Source: Guillardia theta CCMP2712 (lineage: Eukaryota > Cryptophyceae > Pyrenomonadales > Geminigeraceae). Taken from it: a DNA stretch of 57,244 nucleotides. Positions 54,393 to 57,244 of this stretch are shown in pieces; position 1 is the stretch's first letter; every line of letters starts with the position of its first letter. The notes under the pieces were generated by a model. The model was given only the letters and a program-made list of their open reading frames with translations. It was not told where the DNA came from and made no database searches. The translations under genes were made by a program, and so were the position numbers. The stretch is taken from positions 787,433 to 844,676 of the forward strand of contig NW_005434653.1 in assembly GCF_000315625.1 (NCBI RefSeq), read 5' to 3'.

Positions 54393-54664
54393 TTTGGAAA
54401 ATTCGGTTATCTTTGATTCTACAGAAGTTCGATTTTTTTTGAAGTGGAACTAAGTTGCTCGTTGTGAAAGAGGTAATCGTGTACGGCATCTTGTGGAATA
54501 CAAAGGATGGACAACATGAGTGTGTTGTCATTTTTGTGTGCTAGTGGGAGCGAATGAGAGAATAATCTGTACTACCTTATCCTCTTACAATTTAGATCCC
54601 TGAGGTAGGTTAGTTTTCTTGGAGAGAATGCTTCTCTTCACATCCGACTTGTTTGCGACACGGT

Positions 54665-57047
54665 TCAGGTGGATTTCCTCACAGTGTCGGAGACAAGACC
54701 TGTAACTTCGGGCATACTAGCAGAGCTCATTTCAGAAATCTTCCTTTCTCTCAACCATAATGCATCTTCTTTTGATAGGAACATGGTGTACTGAGTGAAG
54801 TTGCACAGCTGCTGAAAATTCTCCTCGCTTGGCTCTTTTCCATCATATGTGAAAACCTGTCCTCGTGTCCAGTTCGGCAGTCCCTTATACGCTGAAGGTA
54901 GGACAAACACAAAACATATCCTAGAAAACCGGTTCTTGGCTCGCAGAGCTTGCAGGATCTTACATAATGGCCAATACTTGATCGGATGACTATCTGCCCG
55001 TGTAATCTGAAAAATGTAGAGAACTTCGCTTTGTTTTAATGACAACGCATCCAAGAAAGGAAAATTCTTTGACTTGGGCTTGCAATATGCATTCAAATTG
55101 ATCGCCCACGTTTCCATCTCGTCTTGCTTTGTCGCAAATTCAATATACGATTGCGATGTTTCCAACTTGAGCTCTTCGCACATGTATCCATTACCATTAG
55201 TCGACTGTAGACTATGCAACGTGAAGTTTCCTCCTTTCTTCAGCAGCTGATGTGCAACGTATTCAAAAATTTGACCTGCTGCAACCTCAAATGGACTTTC
55301 AGCGGCCGAAAAAGCCTGCTCAACAAGCGAATGCCAATCGTTTATGACAATCCTGTCAAATATCTTCGTTTCAGCCTTCGTTGAACATATGCGAGGGGTT
55401 ATGGTCTTGAAGTCAGAATTAGGGATCAGGTGAATTAGTTTCGATGGCATTCCCAAGTCTTGATTTATTGCCACATGCATCCTCTCCTGTAGTGATGACA
55501 AAGAACCTGTTGTCCTGATTATCTGATCAAGTGTATCTGAGGGTTTCATCACGAGATATCTTGGTACGTTTCCCCAATCCTCAATGGTCCGTGCAGCTTC
55601 TTGCTCATCAATGCGCCCCCTATGCATCTTGATGAAGATTGACATCTCCTCGTCCGACCATACTGGTAGAAAATATCTCTGCGACACACGTTTGTTCAAA
55701 AGATCCTTAATCGGCTGAACCCTCGGTGATGAAATTATAATTGTTTTTGCGAAATTAGTGATGGCATAGTCTCCTTTCCCATGGTACAAGTCACAGATAT
55801 ACCACCCAGAGAAATGTGCAAGAAGGACAACAAAAGGTTTGTCATGGAGGATCTCATTCCATTCTCCTCCATCAGAGTACCAATACTGAGGCCCTACCTG
55901 GTAGACGATTTTCTCCTTAGACCGGAGAAGCTCCATGAGTAAGTAGTACGCAAAGCACGACTTTCCTATCCCTGGAGTACCTGTGAGAATAAATGGCTTA
56001 CAACTCTTTCGTGGTCCCAGTGTCTTCAACATCTCTGGATCCACCTTGAAATGTTCTGCAATTACCCGCTTCATCTCAAGATAACACTCTCGTATGAAGA
56101 GATGGTTTCCAAAATCCTCATCGCCTCCCAAGAATGTCGAAAGAGGGATAATCTCAAGAGCTGAGAAGGTCTTGCCTGAGCGTGCAATGTTCCAGAGATC
56201 GTTCAAGAAAAGTAGGATTTCGCTACCTATCAGTCCTATCAGTACATGTAATTCATCACAATTCTGCTTCACCTTCAGGTTTGGATAAATGGTCTGCAAG
56301 TTTTTCATGACGTATATCCCTTTGTTGTTTGATCTCCAATATTTTGAGAAGCTGTATCTCCTTCTCTCGAAGCTGCTGCTTCTCCATCTCTCGAAGCTGC
56401 TTCTCCTGATACCAGTATTGCTCATTCATATTTGAGATGTTCCTCTCTATGATGTTCCTATCTGCCACTTCTATCTTGCTATTAACCACATCAATATCCT
56501 CCTTTACCCTTGCAATCTCCGCATTTACCCCTGCAATCTCAATTACCGTCTCATTTACTCTGGTCATCGTTGCATGGAGCTCTGCTCCCAATGAATAGCC
56601 CCCTAGCCCCTCTCTTTCCGCAGTTCGTGGTCTTTTCGATCTCTCTGTCTTGTCTCTTGCGTCACGAGAGCTGTAAACAGCCAACTGCTCGTCTGCATAC
56701 ATCTCGTCTTGTTCCTCGAGAGAACCATGGCCAGTTAGCTCCATGCGCATTCCATTCACATTCCCCATACTTTTCTCTCTGAGCTCTTTCGCCCCAGGGG
56801 AACCACCATCGCTCACGTTCCATGGTGCACCACTTCCTCCTCGTAATGTCAAGCAAGAGCTCTGGCGCACGACATTCTTCTTGCCATCAATAAAACCTTG
56901 ACAGCCAACAGTAGCAGCTATTCCCTACAATCACATCAAAGCTCGTCATATCAAGGATACAACAACGCAGGTGCTTCTCACCTCTGTAATCACAATGCAC
57001 ATCAGACCCAAACAAAGAAAAAGACACAGAGTCTTGACTTGTCTCAT
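54665..57047 (-). CDS. Crinkler/RHS-type NTPase with nuclease-like C-terminus, signal peptide
   Basis: Three exons: 57047-56982, 56924-56273 and 56235-54665, with introns of 57 and 37 nt, giving 762 aa. Exon 1 encodes a hydrophobic leader (VKTLCLFLCLGLMCIVI), a likely signal peptide. Exon 2 has a Ser/Gly/Glu-rich segment with KRPRTAE and then a coiled coil (ARVKEDIDVVNSKIEVADR, then Gln/Glu/Leu heptads). Exon 3 has a P-loop, LTGTPGIGKSCFAYYLL (Walker A), IIISSP as the sensor strand, FLPVWSDEEMSIF and WGNVPRYLV, matching the NTPase of Crinkler and trypanosome RHS proteins. The C-terminus carries SEVLYIFQITRADSHPIKYW, like the PD-(D/E)xK-type fold that follows such NTPases. Oomycete Crinklers are host-directed effectors with an LFLAK leader. 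That motif is not present here, and the role in a free-living alga is unknown. About 445 nt of its 5' end lie in the right repeat arm. Confidence 0.75.
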
Positions 57048-57244
57048 TTCTCCCTTGGATCTGTGTGTTCTGACGCGTTCACCCTGATACCCATATCCAA
57101 TAGGCAGTCCTTCTTCTGCATGTTGCCTTGCTCATGACAGCAAGACATGAGACAGAAACCAGCGAATGGGTGAGAGACGGATAGCAGGCATCAGACAAGG
57201 ATAAAGAAGGGAAAAGAGTGTGTGTTGAGGGGAAGGGGGGAGGG
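56603..57244 (-). repeat. Right arm of the ~640-bp inverted repeat, running to the window edge
   Basis: Pairs with 53711-54353. It contains the start codon, first intron and 5' part of exon 2 of the Crinkler-type gene. The unique spacer between the arms is 54354-56602, about 2.25 kb, and is almost all of the gene's remaining coding sequence plus its 3' end. Since the match is unbroken at base 57244, the true arm length is unknown. Confidence 0.95.

Noticed and set aside
56898-57137. 79-aa frame present in both arms of the inverted repeat (also 53820-54059, minus)
   Set aside because: It runs antisense to the signal-peptide exon and intron of the Crinkler-type gene. Its conservation is explained by the repeat itself.

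Overview
This is nuclear DNA of a single-celled eukaryote. Nearly every recognisable gene is broken by spliceosomal GT-AG introns, many only 37-57 nt long, and the gene families are eukaryotic: delta-tubulin, RCC1, Sfi1-type centrin-binding repeats, SPRY, PDZ, RWP-RK, CIA30/NDUFAF1 and a Crinkler/RHS-type NTPase. Delta-tubulin and the centrin-binding proteins point to a flagellated cell. RWP-RK and an MsrA with a hydrophobic leader ending just before a Phe, followed by a basic Ser/Asn-rich stretch, suggest an alga with a secondary plastid. My best guess is a cryptophyte such as Guillardia theta. That identification is an inference and has not been searched.

Layout. 0-5.5 kb: a truncated copy (68-633) of part of an NYN-domain gene, a secreted PAN-domain protein, then the full NYN gene (3333-5404, +). 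5.5-16 kb: a mitochondrial-type citramalyl-CoA lyase (CLYBL, -), a PDZ-domain protein (-), an unrecognised + gene, a CIA30/NDUFAF1 gene (-), a gene with a Pol I A34.5-like look (+) and a 58-aa membrane protein (+). 16-32 kb: RCC1-repeat protein (-), Sfi1-like protein (+), PDZ/coiled-coil protein (-), a Cys-rich surface protein (+), a coiled-coil/SPRY protein (+) and a second Trp-repeat protein with an FN3-like segment (-). 32-49 kb: a large secreted protein (+), delta-tubulin (-), MsrA (+), weak exons (-), a 12% Cys protein (+) and an RWP-RK factor (-). 49-57 kb: GC-rich repeats, a decayed island lying between interstitial TTTAGGG arrays, and a Crinkler-type gene lying inside a long inverted repeat that reaches the window edge.

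Genes alternate strands so that most neighbours are convergent or divergent, with 3' ends often about 100 bp apart and in one case overlapping. Several genes (Sfi1-like, Trp-repeat/FN3, delta-tubulin, and perhaps the coiled-coil proteins) would fit a basal-body or centriole theme; that grouping is an inference. Intergenic DNA is filled with microsatellites, minisatellites and GC-rich dispersed blocks built from a few recurring words.

Exon boundaries were set by hand from reading-frame continuity, GT/AG sites and family resemblance. Where I could not close a model I say so, and a start/end then marks the outer limits of the exons I can support.
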